Counted from the first letter of the stretch, positions 48,975 to 63,110 are shown. The stretch is 64,000 bases of DNA from Glebionis coronaria (GCA_025667525.1 CM046879.1:387399039-387463038); one strand, 5' to 3'. The notes: generated by a model from the sequence alone, not told the origin. Made by a program: numbers and translations.

Positions 48975-50672
48975 GGCTTTGGGTTATACCAAAATGAAAG
49001 TGAAAAAATGTTTTGACAGATATTTTATCAAATGATTATTACGGAATTATTCTCTCATACCAGATCATTTAACTAAACTCCCTTAGGAGTAGATGTTTGT
49101 GTATACCTCATGACAAACTAAGAGGGATTGAGGAAACCATTTAAACCATGACTTGAAATTTGGAAAGACAATTTTTGCTCTTCAACTAAGAAAATTTTGA
49201 CCAAAGTATAAACCAAGATTTTTCGAACATTTACGGATTTTGTTAATTATTTTCGATAAATAAAAAAAAATCGTGTTAAATAAATTCAAATTTATTTTGA
49301 TCCTTTTTCTATAATTGGACGAACGGAGAAAAATAAGAAAAAAAAATTTTATTTACGTTTAAGTTCCATAAAATTTAAATATTTAATATTTAATTACTTG
49401 TAATATTTATCGACGCTTTAAACGTCGGATTGAGAAAAACTAATAAAGATAATAGTTGAGACGAAACTAAAACTTAGAAAATATGAAGAAAGAATTTCCG
49501 AGAGATTGTGGTCATGATATTTATTTCATCGGGGAAGGTGAATGTAGTTGCTGACGCATTATGCATAAAGAATAAAGAACCAATTAGGATATGTTCCTTA
49601 GTAATGACCGTGCAGAATAATTTTCCCGAGCAATTTGTAAATAGCCTATGCTTGTAAAAAGGATAATATAGATAATAATGAAGGGTCTCATGGCTAATGA
49701 GAACCATTAGAAATGAGAGCCGATGGCGTTAAATGTTTAAAAGGCCGCTTGTGGGTGCCTAAATATGGAGGATTTCGAGATATAGTCATGTTGGATTCTC
49801 ATAAATTTAAGTATTCTATTCATGTCATTTCTGATAAAATGTATCTTTATCTGAAGAAGTTGTACTGATGGCCAATTATGAAGGCAGACATCACCTCATA
49901 CATTAGTAAACATCTAACTCTTGCAAAGGTCAAGGCTGAACACCAAAATCCATAAGGATTTCTTCTACAGCTTATAATTCTTGTTTAGAAGTGAGATAGA
50001 ACCACCATGGATTCTTATCATAAATCTTCCAAGGTCATCATCTGGATTTGATTTGATTTGGGTCATCATCGACAGACTGACCAAATCTACTAATATCATT
50101 CCCGTTAATGATAGATTCTCGGTGGAGAAGTTGAAACTTTTGTATTTAAAGGAGTTGTGTAAGCATGATCTGCATGTATCAATCATCTCTATCAAGATCC
50201 TCGCTTCACATCGAATTTCTAGAGATTTCCTCATAAATCATTGGAAACGAACCTTGATGAGAGTATTATTTACCAACCCCAATCGAAGGGACAAGGTAAA
50301 GTAACGATACAAACACTAGAAGTCTTGTTTATGTTTGAATAATTGACCTTTGGTAATGATAGGGATAATCGTTTTTCTTTGGAGAGATTCTCATTGATAA
50401 TTATCGTATTAGGATCGAGATCAAATCTTGTGAGGATCTAAATATAAGAGCATCTGTAGGAGGGAGTTGGGATACCCGACCCGTGAGACCTGAAATGATT
50501 ATGGAAATTAGGATCTGATTATTGACTGCCAGTAGTGGGCAGGAGGTTATGTGAATATGAAATGTAGATCTTGAAGTGCAGGATGGGTAGCAAAGTATCC
50601 CGAGAATTTTTCATCATGGAAAGATGAATGGTTGATCTGAAAGATCGTGGGTATCTAAGTCCATGTTGTATG
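48975..50672 (+). pseudogene. Element O, gypsy pol part 2 (RT end, RNase H end, integrase)
   Basis: It continues O after L: LLRNYSLIPDHLTKLP (about 49,037-49,084) matches the RT thumb block. A diverged AT-rich gap follows to about 49,450. GKVNVVADALCIKNKEPIR (about 49,534-49,590) is the RNase H end. [20 protein letters not shown] (about 49,750-49,808) and the zinc-domain remnants KKLY and AKVKAEHQNP follow to about 49,950. Then come ILIINLPRSSSGFDLIWVII and DRLTKSTNIIPV (50,011-50,106) and VSIIS (about 50,178), the remains of the integrase core. It ends where A2 inserted, in the region matching [11 protein letters not shown]. Stops and frameshifts are frequent. Confidence 0.8.
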
Positions 50673-53600
50673 TGTAACACTCTCATTTTTCATATCGGTA
50701 CAGCGGAAGGGTCTTTCAGAGTGTTACGAGATAGCACAATAACTCCAATCATAGACAACACATAAAAATGGTTGTACAAGGTTTAACAAACATTCATTCG
50801 ATAAAAGTTTTAAAAGCGTACAACAGGTTCCAAATTATACAGGTCATTAAGTTTACGAAACACAGATCGAATGAACATTTTTAATATTAAGTGTGGGCCA
50901 TCAGAGTCGATCTCCATTCGGATTACCTTCAAGCACCTGAGATAAAAACATGCAAAAATCATATCAGCGAATGCCGAGTGAATTCATAGAGTTTAATGAA
51001 AACCGTTATATAAAAACAATCATTTACATTCATTTAAAATCAGAACACAAGTATAATATCGGAAGTAAGTCCACATATTGCTAGTCAGGCAATATATAAA
51101 TCAAGCATACATCTGAAACCGTCCATGAGACCGTAGTCTCTATATTACCATGATAGGTAATATATTCATCGTTAATAGCGTCATATCATATCGTTTATTT
51201 AGATTATATAGATTGAATAGATTATAGGATTATTATTAGCCGCATGACATTGTTACCTTACTGTGAAAAAAGCGGGCCGCGAACCCGACAAACAATTTGC
51301 CTATCTAAGTTAGCGTGTCGTCACAAAAATCACGCTATAGAATATTCTATACATAAATTCGCTTACCAATCAATGTGGTACGACGGGGATCAACCGTCAA
51401 GGCGCGAACTGGGGTGATCGTCCCCAAATAGTACTATCAAATGCATAAGCGTCTACCAAAACCCGGTAGTTCACAATTCATGCTAATGGGACTTTAAGTG
51501 ACATAACCTAACTACTAATAATCCTTTTAGTCTCGAATATAGGGTCATAGCATCATTCGGGTCCATATCATTTAGCATACAATAGGGACTACTTGTGTTC
51601 TATTTTTATAAAAATCTAGCATGTTATCTCCCTCGAGGGTTTATAAAACATTTTATAAAACATTTAAAAGAGTGCGAGGCTATGAACTCACGTTGTTAAT
51701 GAAAGGCGGATTATCGGCTACGAGCGTGCTTCGGTCACGGAAACCTATATAAATAATAATCGGTCTTAGACTCGGTCCAATGACTTTTATCAAAATAACA
51801 ATATACATATGATGATGATCAAGTGGGTTTATACATCCTTGTATACTCATTTTAGCGTTTACGTCTTGATAGCGTCTTACTAGTTAGCTAGTTTTAACTA
51901 TTTATCCATTTTAAGTCCATTAAGCCTTGTATAAGTTCTTTAACTTGTTTTTATCCATTTTATACCTATATGATCAGTATATATACTTTTCATGTTGGGC
52001 CCAATGGGTTAAGCCCAATAAGCTCTTTTTATAAGTTTTTATCTTATTAAGTCTAATTATTAGTCTAATGTGTTTAGTTAGCTCGTAAATGTCCGTAATT
52101 CTTATAGTTCGGGTTTTATCGGTTTTTACTTGTCTTAGTTATCTATACATCAGTATATGACTTTTATAAACTTTACATTAGACGGGTTTGGTCGTCTAAG
52201 TTTTATTTGGCGAAAAACGTTAATTTTACGGCGATAGCCGAAAAAGTCGTAAAAATCAAGTTTATAGTTTTTATTACTTATAAATATTATTTTACCACCA
52301 TTTATATAATTTACCCATTTAATTAACCTTTTATACATTTATATAAATAAGTTTTATAAGTTAGTGGGTTTATATTTGTACATTTTATAAATTATATTGT
52401 GAGTGCTTATATAATATTAATAAACATTATTTCCAAAAATCTGATTTTTAACTTCATGTTCACCATTTTTAACATATCTAGAGTTATATAATGAGTTAGA
52501 AGCTCATTTTTGGATGACATGTTCTTCATAATATGTGCTACATATAACTTAGTTATAGCTACTGCCCATTGAGTTTAAGTTGCCTTAACAGTCCCTACAA
52601 AACTGCTTATTCAGATTACACCACCTAACTTGTTTTGATCATATCTCACTCATTATTTTGATTCCATTGCATGGCCAACTCTCACATGTGTATAACATCA
52701 TCTACTTACTGTAAATAGATCAAACCATGCAATTTTATCAGTTCATCTTTTAGTTATCTACTGTTTTTATACAGCCAACTAAATAGTCAAGATTTTAGCT
52801 TCATTTCTTATAGTTATCATCATTTTTAAGCATATTTATCAACACTTGATCCCCACACAACATTTTTATCATCATATATACATCATATACATATACAAAA
52901 TGAAAGAAAATACATTTGTTCTTTACAAAATAATAAGAGAAAAATGTAGAGGATGATCTTCTTTACCAATCCAAGTGGATTTCTTGGTTTAGGAAGACAA
53001 GAACTTGATGAACACAACAAGTATATCCAAGACCATCAAATATCAAGAACATAGGTTGGAAAATGAGCCCTAGGACACAAGCAAATCACCTCCAAAGTTG
53101 TTAATATGGCCACCAAATGATCAAGGCTTCAAGAGAACACCTTAATAGGACTAGTAAACATGTGGTTTATGGCTAGAAAAGATCAAGGATGGTGTTTGTT
53201 GGCTTATTTGGGACGGCATAAAGGAGGGTTGAGAGAGTTTTTGGTGTTGAGTTGCATGTAGGAAATGAGGGAAATGAAACAAGTTGCTAGTTTTGTGGTA
53301 AAGTGGTAAAGGTTAGCTTAATCTGTAAGCATATGCTTATACTTGTATAAGTTAGCTAATACTTGATGCCACATATGTGTTGTGGTGTCAAGTTGCCGTC
53401 CCATATAAGCTAGTGGGGTGGGACAAAGTGTTTTGTCCCATCTCACTAGTTTACGGGTATTTCTCGATTCTAGTTTTCTCGATTTGCGTGCCCTCGGGTC
53501 GTTTTACGAAAAATGTTTTTATAAATTATGAATCACCGTCACAAAACGAATCCAATAAAAATTGTCTCATCAAAAACGGAGTTCAAAAACGTAAATACGT

Positions 53601-53759
53601 AATCCTAAGGTTTCCGGTTTAGTCGTAAAAGACGCCAAATTATGCACGTAAGCCCAAATTTAAATCCGTAAATTGTGAGTTCGTCAACCAACACAAAAAT
53701 AAGTTTCAAAATATTATACGAGAAAATATTTTACTACCTGAAAATGTTAGATTGTCACA
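50673..53759 (-). repeat. A2 left LTR (3' LTR)
   Basis: It runs TGTAACACTC...TTGTCACA on the + strand. It is shorter than its partner partly through a deletion in a CATATGATGAT repeat near 51,808. It carries the U3 hairpin at 53,410-53,449. Confidence 0.95.
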
Positions 53760-53771
53760 GCTTTTCCTCCT
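53760..53771 (-). other. Polypurine tract of A2
   Basis: AGGAGGAAAAGC on the - strand, next to the 3' LTR start, identical to A1. Confidence 0.85.
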
Positions 53772-53800
53772 AAAAGGGATCAACGTCCTCGTGATCCATT

Positions 53801-56800
53801 TCATTTGGATGTCCGTTTCTTATTGAAATCGAAGAGGTGCGGATATTTCTTCCACATTTCATCATCTCGTTCCCAAGTATACTCCGGTCCATGCTTTGAA
53901 TTCCATCGGATCTTGACAATAGGTATCCGACTTTGTTTCAGTTGCTTTACCTCACGGTCCATAACTTCTACGGGCTCTTCGATAAAATGCAACTTCCCAT
54001 CTATTCGAACCTTACCTAACGGAATTTTCTCATCACTCACTGCTAGACATTTCTTCAGATTAGATACATGGAATATGTTGTGAACACCATGAAGTTCTGA
54101 GGGTAACTCTAGTTTGTAAGCCACCGGACCTACTCTAGATAAAATCTTAAAGGGTCCAATATAACGGGGATTCAATTTTCCTCGTTTTCCAAATCTTATA
54201 ACGCCTTTCCATGGCGATACTTTCAACATTACTCGGTCACCCACTTCAAACTCCATTCGCTTCCGCCGCACATCCGCGTAACTTTTCTGTCTACTACGGG
54301 CAGTCAACAACCTCTTCTTAATCTGAACTATCATCTCCGTAGTCTCCCGGATCAATTCCGGTCCCGTGAGCTGGGTATCCCTAACTTCACTCCAACATAC
54401 AGGAGATCTACACTTCCTACCATACAAAGCTTCAAATGGTGCAGCCTTAATACTAGAATGGTAACTATTGTTATACGAAAACTCTGCTAACGACAAATGT
54501 TTATCCCAATTCTTACCAAAGTCTAACACACAAGCTCTCAACATATCTTCCAGTGTTTGTATCGTCCTTTCACTCTGCACATCAGTCTGGGGGTGATAAG
54601 CAGTGCTCATGTCGAGATTCGTTCCCAAAGATCTTTGGAGAGATTTCCAAAAATTCGATGCGAATCTAGGATCTCGATCTGAAATGATCGATACAGGCAC
54701 TCCATGCTTGCATACAACATTATCAAGGTATATTCGAGTCAGCTTCTCCAGTGAGAACTGCTCCTAAACCGGAATGAAGTGTGTTGATTTGGTCAGTCTA
54801 TCGACAATAACCCAAATCGAATTGTTTCCAGATGATGTTCTAGGAAGCTTGGTGATAAAGTCCATCGTAATTCGCTCCCACTTCCATTCCGGAATCTTTG
54901 GTTGTTGAAGTAGTCCTGATGGTTTTTGATGTTCGGCTTTAACTCTAGCACAAGTCAAGTATTGTAGAACATACATAGCTATGTCAGCTTTCATATTCGG
55001 CCACCAATACAACTTCTTCAAATCATGGTACATCTTATAAGATCCCGGATGAATTGAATACTTAGATTTATGGGATTCTAACATAACCAAATCTCTTAAG
55101 CCTCCAAACTTATGTATCCACATACGACCTCTTAAGCATTTCACTCCATCAGCTCTAACCTCTAAAGGATCTCCTTCTCCTCGGAACCCTTCATTAACAA
55201 AATTCTCTTTCTTACAAGCTTCTATTTGCGCATTTCTAATTTGCTCAGGCAAATTATTGTGCACGGTCAAGACTAGAGAACGCACCCTGATAGGCTCTCT
55301 ATCTTTCCTACTCAACGCATCAGCAACAACATTGGCTTTTCCTGGGTGATATTTTATATCACAATCATAATCACTTAACAACTCTATCCATCTTCGTTGC
55401 CTCATGTTCAATTCCTTCTGGTCGAGAATATACTGTAGGCTTTTGTGATCGGTGAATACCGTACACTTGGTGCCATACAGATAATGTCTTTACAACCTAA
55501 GAGCAAAGACCACAGCTCCTAACTCAAGATCATGAGTAGTATAATTCTCCTCATTCTTCCTTAATTTCCTAGAAGCATAAGCTATCACTTTCTCTCTCTG
55601 CATCAAAACAGCTCCATAACCTCTAAGAGATGCATCACAATACACTACAAAATCTTCACTCCCGTCGGGTAATGATAAAATTGGCGCACTACATAATTTT
55701 TGCTTCAATGTCTGAAATGCTCCATCTTCATCACTTCCCCAAACGAAGGGTTTATTCTTCTGAGTAAGCTTAGTCAAGGGTTTAGCTATCAAAGAAAATT
55801 CTTTAATGAATCGCCTATAATAGCCAGCTAATCTTAAGAACTGTCGCACTTCCGTTGGTGTTGTCGGTGCAGACCAATTCTTAATAGCTTCAACCTTTGC
55901 AGGATCAACATGAATTCCATCTCTGTTAATCACATGACCAAGAAATTGCACATAATCTAACCAGAAATCACACTTCGAAAACTTAGCATACAACCTTTCA
56001 TCCTTCAACAACTTCAAAACAATCCTCAAATGTTCTCTATGTTCATCTTCATTCTTAGAATAGATTAGAATATCGTCAATAAACACAATCACAAATTTAT
56101 CCAAGTAGGGCTTGCACACTCGATTCATTAAATCCATGAAAACCGCAGGTGCGTTAGTTAACCCAAATGGCATTACTTGAAATTCATAGTGTCCATAACG
56201 AGTTCTAAATGCAGTTATAGGAATATCTTCTTCACGGACGCAAAGTTGGTGATATCCTGACCGCAAATCTATCTTAGAATACACACTAGATCCTTGCAAT
56301 TGATCAAACAAATCATCAATCCTAGGTAAAGGATATCGATTCTTAATTGTCAACTTATTCAGTTCCCTATAATCAATGCACATACGAAAAGATCCATCCT
56401 TCTTCTTAACGAACAAGACTGAAGCTCCCCAAGGCGATGAGCTCGGTCGAATAAAACCTTTATCAGACAACTCCTTAAGTTGCTCAGATAACTCCTTTAA
56501 TTCAGAAGGGGCTAATCGGTAAGGCGCACGTGCCACCGGTGCAGCACCAGGAATTAAATCGATTCGAAACTCTACTTGCCTTATCGGTGGAAGTCCGGGT
56601 AAATCTTTAGGAAATACCTCAGGAAATTCACAAATAATAGGTACATCTTCCAATCGTTTCTCCCTAGACTCATTCCCGGTCACTTGAGCTAAGAATAACT
56701 CACAACCGTTCCTGATGTACTTTTGGACTTTAATACATGAAACGATTTTCAAACGGGATTCACCTCAACTACCATCAATTACTAACGTCCTATTCCTAAG

Positions 56801-58369
56801 AGGAATCTTAACTTTCTTCTCTCCACATAAAATAGTAGCATTATTCAACGACAACCAATCCATACCAATAATAACATCGAAACTACCTAATTCTATCAAC
56901 ATCAAATCAATCGGAAAGGAATGGTTCAAGAGATTTAGAGAGCATCCTTCTAATAGCTTATTAGTTTTCACTAATTTACCATCAGCCAATTCCACCTCGT
57001 AACTGGTACTTATCTCAACAGGTTCAATATCAATAAGGGCACTAAATTTAGTGGATACAAAGCTCCTATCGGCACCCGAATCGAATAAAGCAACAGCATA
57101 ATGATTGTTGAGTAAAAGCGTACCGGTAACGACATTCGGATCCTCTTTCTTCACCTCAATTGTTCCAAGTTGGTAGATACCACCCTGGGGGTTTCTTCCA
57201 GGTACAATTGCTTTCAACTTGGGGCATTCCGATTTCCTATGACCTTCTTCATTACAGTTGAAGCAAATGGTTCCCTTCTTACACCTTTCAACCTTGTGTC
57301 CAAGCTTTCCGCAATTTCGGCACTTCCAGCAGTCGCCAGGATGCCTCTTGTTGCCACACTTAGGACATCTATCATCGTTGCGCGGTGTGTTGTTGGTAAG
57401 AGCATTTGCATTCCCCTTTCTCTTGTTCTGACGGCGATTGAAATTCTTCCTATTATCACCTCTATCTACACGCTCACCGTCTCCCTTTCTTTTCTCCCCA
57501 ACACGGGCTTCATCTTCCTTATCCTAAATTATCTGTCCAATGAGTTGGTAAGCCATTCGAACAACATCATCAATGGTCAGTGGTTTCGATGATGTCACGT
57601 CCCCCCGGATATTCCTGGTCAACCCTTTCACATATTGCTCAATTCGGATCTCTTCGGGTTCAACCAATCGAGGACATAGCAAGGCCAACTCATGGAATCG
57701 ATTCGTGTAACTATCAATGTCCACACCTTTCATTCTCAGATGAATCAACTCTTGTTCTAACCTAATGATCACACTACGAGGACAAAACTCCAAAGTCATC
57801 CACTTCTTAATTTCAGCCCAAGGAGTAGCATTAGCAGCATCAAGACCCATGAAAGCAATTCTCCTGTTCCACCAAGTCAACGCACGACCTTTAAGAGTAG
57901 CCATAGCAAAAGTCACCTTATCTTCCTCCTTACACTTACTAATCCTAAATACCGATTCAATCTTTTCAATCCATTGGCTTAGTCCTACAGCACCTTCAGT
58001 TCCATTAAAAGGTAGAGGTTCACACTTCATGAACGTCACATAAGTACAGCCACCAACTTCAGGTGCATTCGTTCCAAGTCCTCCTACATTTCCTCCAGCA
58101 TTAGCATTCACATTATTAGCATTCATATTCACATTAGTACCGCCAATTCCACTACCGCCAGCTCCACTACCGCCAGCTCCACTACCGCCAGCTCCACTAC
58201 CGCCAGCTCCACTACCGCCAGCTCCACTACCGCCAGCTCCACTACCGCCAGCTCCACTACTGCTAGCTTCATTTCTAGCATTTGCCATAAATTCAGTCAT
58301 AGATGCGGTAACTTGCTCCGTAATAATCCTACGTACATCATCCTCAGTCACAGCCTTCTTGGGCGGCAT
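53801..58369 (-). pseudogene. A2 gag-pol, single frame with four stops
   Basis: One continuous frame of about 1,523 codons from MPPKKAVTEDD to the chromodomain-like end, interrupted by stops at 57,524-57,526 (A1 has CAG), 56,765-56,767 (A1 CGA), 55,490-55,492 (A1 TGG) and 54,764-54,766 (A1 AAG). The domain order equals A1: Gly-Ser repeats, Gag, three zinc knuckles, DSGADRSFV protease, RT with FIDDILIYS, RNase H with [11 protein letters not shown], integrase with IISDRDPRF, and the tail [11 protein letters not shown]. Integrase also has suspicious changes: VLQYLTC where A1 has VLQCLTC (a zinc-domain Cys lost) and QTDVQSERT for QTDGQSERT. No frameshift is seen, so the family's native design is one gag-pol polyprotein without a frameshift site. 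Confidence 0.92.
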
Positions 58370-58657
58370 AGTTCTATAATTTCACAATTTTCAAAGTATT
58401 AAGCATTCATCCAACAAAGGATTCATATAATATGGATTGAATTCATAATCAAGATACAAATAAGGCACAATATGGAATTCAAGACAAGATACATATTTCA
58501 TTCGATCTGAAACAAAAGTATTGTCTTAGTACATCCCATATCAAAGTTCTAGCACTATATACACTCAGAATTCGTGCCAAGTCTATTACTAACAAGTCGG
58601 TTCAGTCAAAGCTACAAACACAAAAGATATAAAGGTCACTACTAAATACAGACTGGT

Positions 58658-59728
58658 CTACTGAGAACCTCTAGATGGTCCATCATCCATCGTCTTCTGG
58701 ATCTTCGCCGGACGATCACTAGACACATCTTCAGCTGGGCGCTTACGGATTACTCCTCTTTCAACCATGTCGGCATAAAATCTACTGTTCCATCCCACGG
58801 ATATATTCAACTCCTTTTCAGCTTTCTCACGCATCGCACGAGCTACACTCAACTGAATCTCCATAAAATTCACCTTTCTCTTCATAGCAGCATACTCACC
58901 ACTTTCCAACACCGATAACCTCCTAAAAGCCTCATTTAAACCACGTTCTACATCACTCAAATCCAAACTAAGCAATTCTCGCTCTTTCTCGCCAAGCTTT
59001 GTCTTCGACTCCAAATAAGTAACCTGAGTCTGAACAACACCCAATCCAACCTCTGTCACACAACTCTTAACACGGGAAGCATCTAGATCACGTCTCAAGG
59101 CCCATGGTGCAAGACCATCAATATGAGTAGCCTCTCGAGTACTAGACGACTCTCCTATCTCACGTCTACGAGTAGCAATACCATCAGTACCGTCAGGTGC
59201 ATCATCATCCTCATCCTTCTCTGATTCAGAATCAGATTCAGACGATTCAGACATTTCATCCCTAGGTAACTCATCTTCAGAATCAGACAAACAAACTGGT
59301 GGGGGCAAAGGCTCGCCCTCTGGAACATCATACGGATAAATAAGCTCAGCTTCCTCATCGTCATCAACCTCAACATCTATACCTACATCCTCCTCGACAT
59401 CCTCGTCGTCAATCTCATCATCTAAATTATCTAACCCAATCTCATCATCATTCTCAATATCCACATTCTCAATATCCACATTCTCAATATCCACATTCTT
59501 ATTACCCACATTCTCAATATCCACATTCTCAATATCATTCTCTACTAAGACAACCTGAGGGGAAATCTGATCTCCTAGTCCTAACTCGGGCTCGGGATCC
59601 TCAAATGGTTCCTCCTCATCATCAATATCATAATCTACTAAGTCTAAATAAGGATCATCTTCTATATTAGGTTCGGGAATAGCATGGTTTTCTACAGGAA
59701 TATTAGGGTCAGCCATGACAATCTGCAT
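58658..59728 (-). CDS. A2 accessory ORF, acidic N-terminus and coiled coil
   Basis: A 356-codon open frame in the same place as in A1, between the PBS and gag, with the same start MQIVMADPNIPVENH and the same NLS-like tail. It has two fewer VDIEN-type five-residue repeats, which explains the ten-residue length difference. Other differences are scattered single substitutions (for example K for E in SESEKDEDDD, R for S near the C-terminus). It stays open although gag-pol next to it has four stops. Function unknown. It could be a nucleic-acid- or chromatin-associated accessory protein, judging only from charge, coiled coil and the NLS-like tail. Confidence 0.7.
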   Translation of the reverse strand: MQIVMADPNIPVENHAIPEPNIEDDPYLDLVDYDIDDEEEPFEDPEPELGLGDQISPQVVLVENDIENVDIENVGNKNVDIENVDIENVDIENDDEIGLDNLDDEIDDEDVEEDVGIDVEVDDDEEAELIYPYDVPEGEPLPPPVCLSDSEDELPRDEMSESSESDSESEKDEDDDAPDGTDGIATRRREIGESSSTREATHIDGLAPWALRRDLDASRVKSCVTEVGLGVVQTQVTYLESKTKLGEKERELLSLDLSDVERGLNEAFRRLSVLESGEYAAMKRKVNFMEIQLSVARAMREKAEKELNISVGWNSRFYADMVERGVIRKRPAEDVSSDRPAKIQKTMDDGPSRGSQ

Positions 59729-59989
59729 TTATATATATATCTCGTATTAGGATAACATACTAGTTAAACAATTACATAATGAAATCACGATATATACATA
59801 TATATAAATTATATTATATATATCAAAATATATATCTTCTCAATAGGGCTTGTTGGTAACGTCGGAGATCTCTGGCACCGTTATAGTCAAAAGATTTTTC
59901 AAATATTTTCTCAAATGTTCATTGTCAAAAGATTTTGAAAAGTTTTGTTCAAAACCTTGGTTTTTAAAATCTTTTGTTCTCTACAACGA

Positions 59990-60003
59990 GAGCTCTGGTA
60001 CCA
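59990..60003 (-). other. Primer-binding site of A2
   Basis: TGGTACCAGAGCTC on the - strand, three bases inside the 5' LTR. Same variant as A1. Confidence 0.8.
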
Positions 60004-60006
60004 AAC

Positions 60007-63000
60007 TGTAACACTCTCATTTTTCATATCGGTACAGCAGAAGGGTCTTTCAGAGTGTTACAGGATAGCACAATAACTTCAATCATAGACAACACATAAA
60101 AATGGTTGTACAAGGTTTAACAAACATTCATTCGATAAAAAGTTTTAAAAGCGTACAACAGGTCCCAAATTATACAGGTCATTAAGTTTACAAAACACAG
60201 ATCGAATGAACATTTTTAATATTAAGTGTGGGTCATCAGAGTCGATCTCCATCCGGATTACCTTCAAGCACCTGAGATAAAAACATGCAAAAATCATATC
60301 AGCGAATGCCGAGTGAATTCATAGAGTTTAATGAAAAGCGTTATATAAAAACAATCATTTACATTCATTTAAAATCTTAGAACACAAGTATAATATCGGA
60401 AGTAAGTCCACATATTGCTAGTCAGGCAATATATAAATCAAGCATACATCTGAAACCGTCCATGAGACCGTAGTCTCTATATTACCATGATAGGTAATAT
60501 ATTCATCGTTAATAGCGTCATATCATATCGTTTAGTTAGATTATATAGATTGAATAGATTATAGGATTATTATTAGCCGCATGACATTGTTACCTTACTG
60601 TGAAAACAGCGGGCCGCGAACCCGACAAACAATTTGCCCATCTAAGTTAGCGTGTCGTCACAAAAATCACGCTATGGAATCTTCTCATACATAAATTCGC
60701 TTACCAATCAATGTGGTACGACGGGGATCAACCGTCAAGGCGCGAACTGGGGTGATCGTCCCCAAATAGTACTATCAAATGCATAAGCGTCTACCAAAAC
60801 CCGGTAGTTCACAATTCATGCTAATGGGACTTTAAGTGACATAACCTAACTACTAATAATCCTTTTAGTCTCGAATATAGGGTCATAGCATCATTCGGGT
60901 CCATATCATTTAGCATACAATCGGGACTACTTGTGTTCTATTTTTATAAAAATCTAGCATGTTATCTCCCTCGCGGGTTTATAAAACATTTTATAAAACA
61001 TTTAAAAGAGTGCGAGGCTATGAACTCACGTTGTTAATGAAAGGCGGATTATCGGCTACGAGCGTGGTTCGGTCACAGAAACCTATATAAATAATAATCG
61101 GTCTTAGACTCGGTCCAATGACTTTTATCAAAATAACAATATACATATGATGATTTTGTACATATGATGATGATCAAGTGGGTTTGTACATCCTTGTTTA
61201 CTCATTTTAGCGTTTATGTCTTGATAACGTCTTACTAGTTAGCTAGTTTTAACTATTTATCCATTTTAAGTCCATTAAGACTTGTATAAGTTCTTTAACT
61301 TGTTTTTATCCATTTTATACCTATATGATCAGTATATATACTTTTCATGTTGAGCCCAATGGGTTAAGCCCAATAAGCTCTTTTTATAAGTTTTTATCTT
61401 ATTAAGTCCAATTATTAGTCTAATGTGTTTAGTTAGCTCGTAAATGTCCGTAATTCTTATAGTTCGGGTTTTATCGGTTTTTACTTGTCTTAGTTATCTA
61501 TACATCAGTATATGACTTTTATAAACTTTACATTAGACGGGTTTGGTCGTCTAAGTTTTATTTGGCGAAAAACGTTAATTTTACGGCGATAGCCGAAAAA
61601 GTCGTAAAAATCAAGTTTATAGTTTTTATTACTTATAAATATTATTTTACCACCATTTATATAATTTACCCATTTAATTAACCTTTTATACATTTATATA
61701 AATAAGTTTTATAAGTTAGTGGGTTTATATTTGTACATTTTATAAATTATATTGTGAGTGCTTATATAATATTAATAAACATTATTTCCAAAAATCTGAT
61801 TTTTAACTTCAAGTTCACCATTTTTAACATATCTAGAGTTCTATAATGACTTAGAAGCTCATTTTTGGATGACATGTTCTTCATAATATGTGCAACATAT
61901 AACTTAGCTATAGCTACTGCCCATTTTGAGTTTAAGTTGCCTTAACAGTCCCTACAAAACTGCTTATTCAGATTACACCACCTAACTTGTTTTGATCATA
62001 TCTCACTCATTATTTTGATTCCATTGCATGGCCAACTCTCACATGTGTATAACATCATCTACTTACTGTAAATGGATCAAACCATGCATTTTTATCAGTT
62101 CATCTTTTAGTTATCTACTGTTTTTATACAGCCAACTAAATAGTCAAGATTTTAGCTTCATTTCTTATAGTTATCATCATTTTTAAGCATATTTATCAAC
62201 ACTTGATCCCCACACAACATTTTTATCATCATATATACATCATATACATATAAAAAATGAAAGAAAATACATTTGTTCTTTACAAAATAATAAGAGAAAA
62301 ATGTAGAGGATGATCTTCTTTACCAATCCAAGTGGATTTCTTGTTTTAGGAAGACAAGAACTTGATGAACACAACAAGTATCTCCAAGACCATCAAATAT
62401 CAAGAACATAGGTTGGAAAATCAGCCCTAGGACACAAGCAAATCACCTCCAAAGTTGTTAATATGGCCACCAAATGATCAAGGCTTCAAGAGAACACCTT
62501 AATAGGACTAGTAAACATGTGGTTTATGGCTAGAAAAGATCAAGGATGGTGTTTGTTGGCTTATTTGGGACGGCACAAAGGAGGGTTGAGAGAGTTTTTG
62601 GTGTTGAGTTGCATGTAGGAAATGAGGGAAATGAAACAAGTTGCTAGTTTTGTGGTAAAGTGGTAAAGGTTAGCTTAATGTGTAAGCATATGCTTACACT
62701 TGTATAAGTTAGCTAATACTTGATGCCACATATGTGTTGTGGTGTCAAGTTGCCGTCCCATATTTGCTAGTGGGGTGGGACAAAGTGTTTTGTCCCATCT
62801 CACTAGTTTACGGGTATTTCTCGATTCTAGTTTTCTCGATTTCGTGCCCTCGGGTTACGAAAAATGTTTTTATAAATTATGAATCACCGTCACAAAACGA
62901 ATCTAATAAAAATTGTCTCATCAAAAACGAAGTTCAAAAACGTAAATACGTAATCCTAAGGTTTCCGGTTTAGTCGTAAAAGACGCCAAATTATGCACGT

Positions 63001-63110
63001 AAGCCCAAATTTAAATCCGTAAATTGTGAGTTCGTCAACCAACTCAAAAATAAGTTTCAAAATATTATACGAGAAAATATTTTACTACCTGAAAATGTTA
63101 GATTGTCACA
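60007..63110 (-). repeat. A2 right LTR (5' LTR)
   Basis: 3,104 bp, TGTAACACTC...TTGTCACA on the + strand, followed by GTATG. It carries the U3 hairpin (62,767-62,806) and TGTAAGCATATGCTTACA near 62,681, a perfect 18 bp palindrome. Confidence 0.95.

Larger units (their letters stand above)
50673..63110 (-). mobile_element. Element A2: full-length gypsy retrotransposon, sister of A1
   Basis: A 12.4 kb element with the same layout as A1 and a perfect duplication GTATG (50,668-50,672 and 63,111-63,115). LTRs are 3,087 and 3,104 bp. Removing A2 rejoins O's pol across the site (reads LSPCCMGPL, matching the LNPRYIGPF region). Gag-pol is one frame with four stops. It is a close relative of A1 but an independent insertion. 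Confidence 0.95.
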
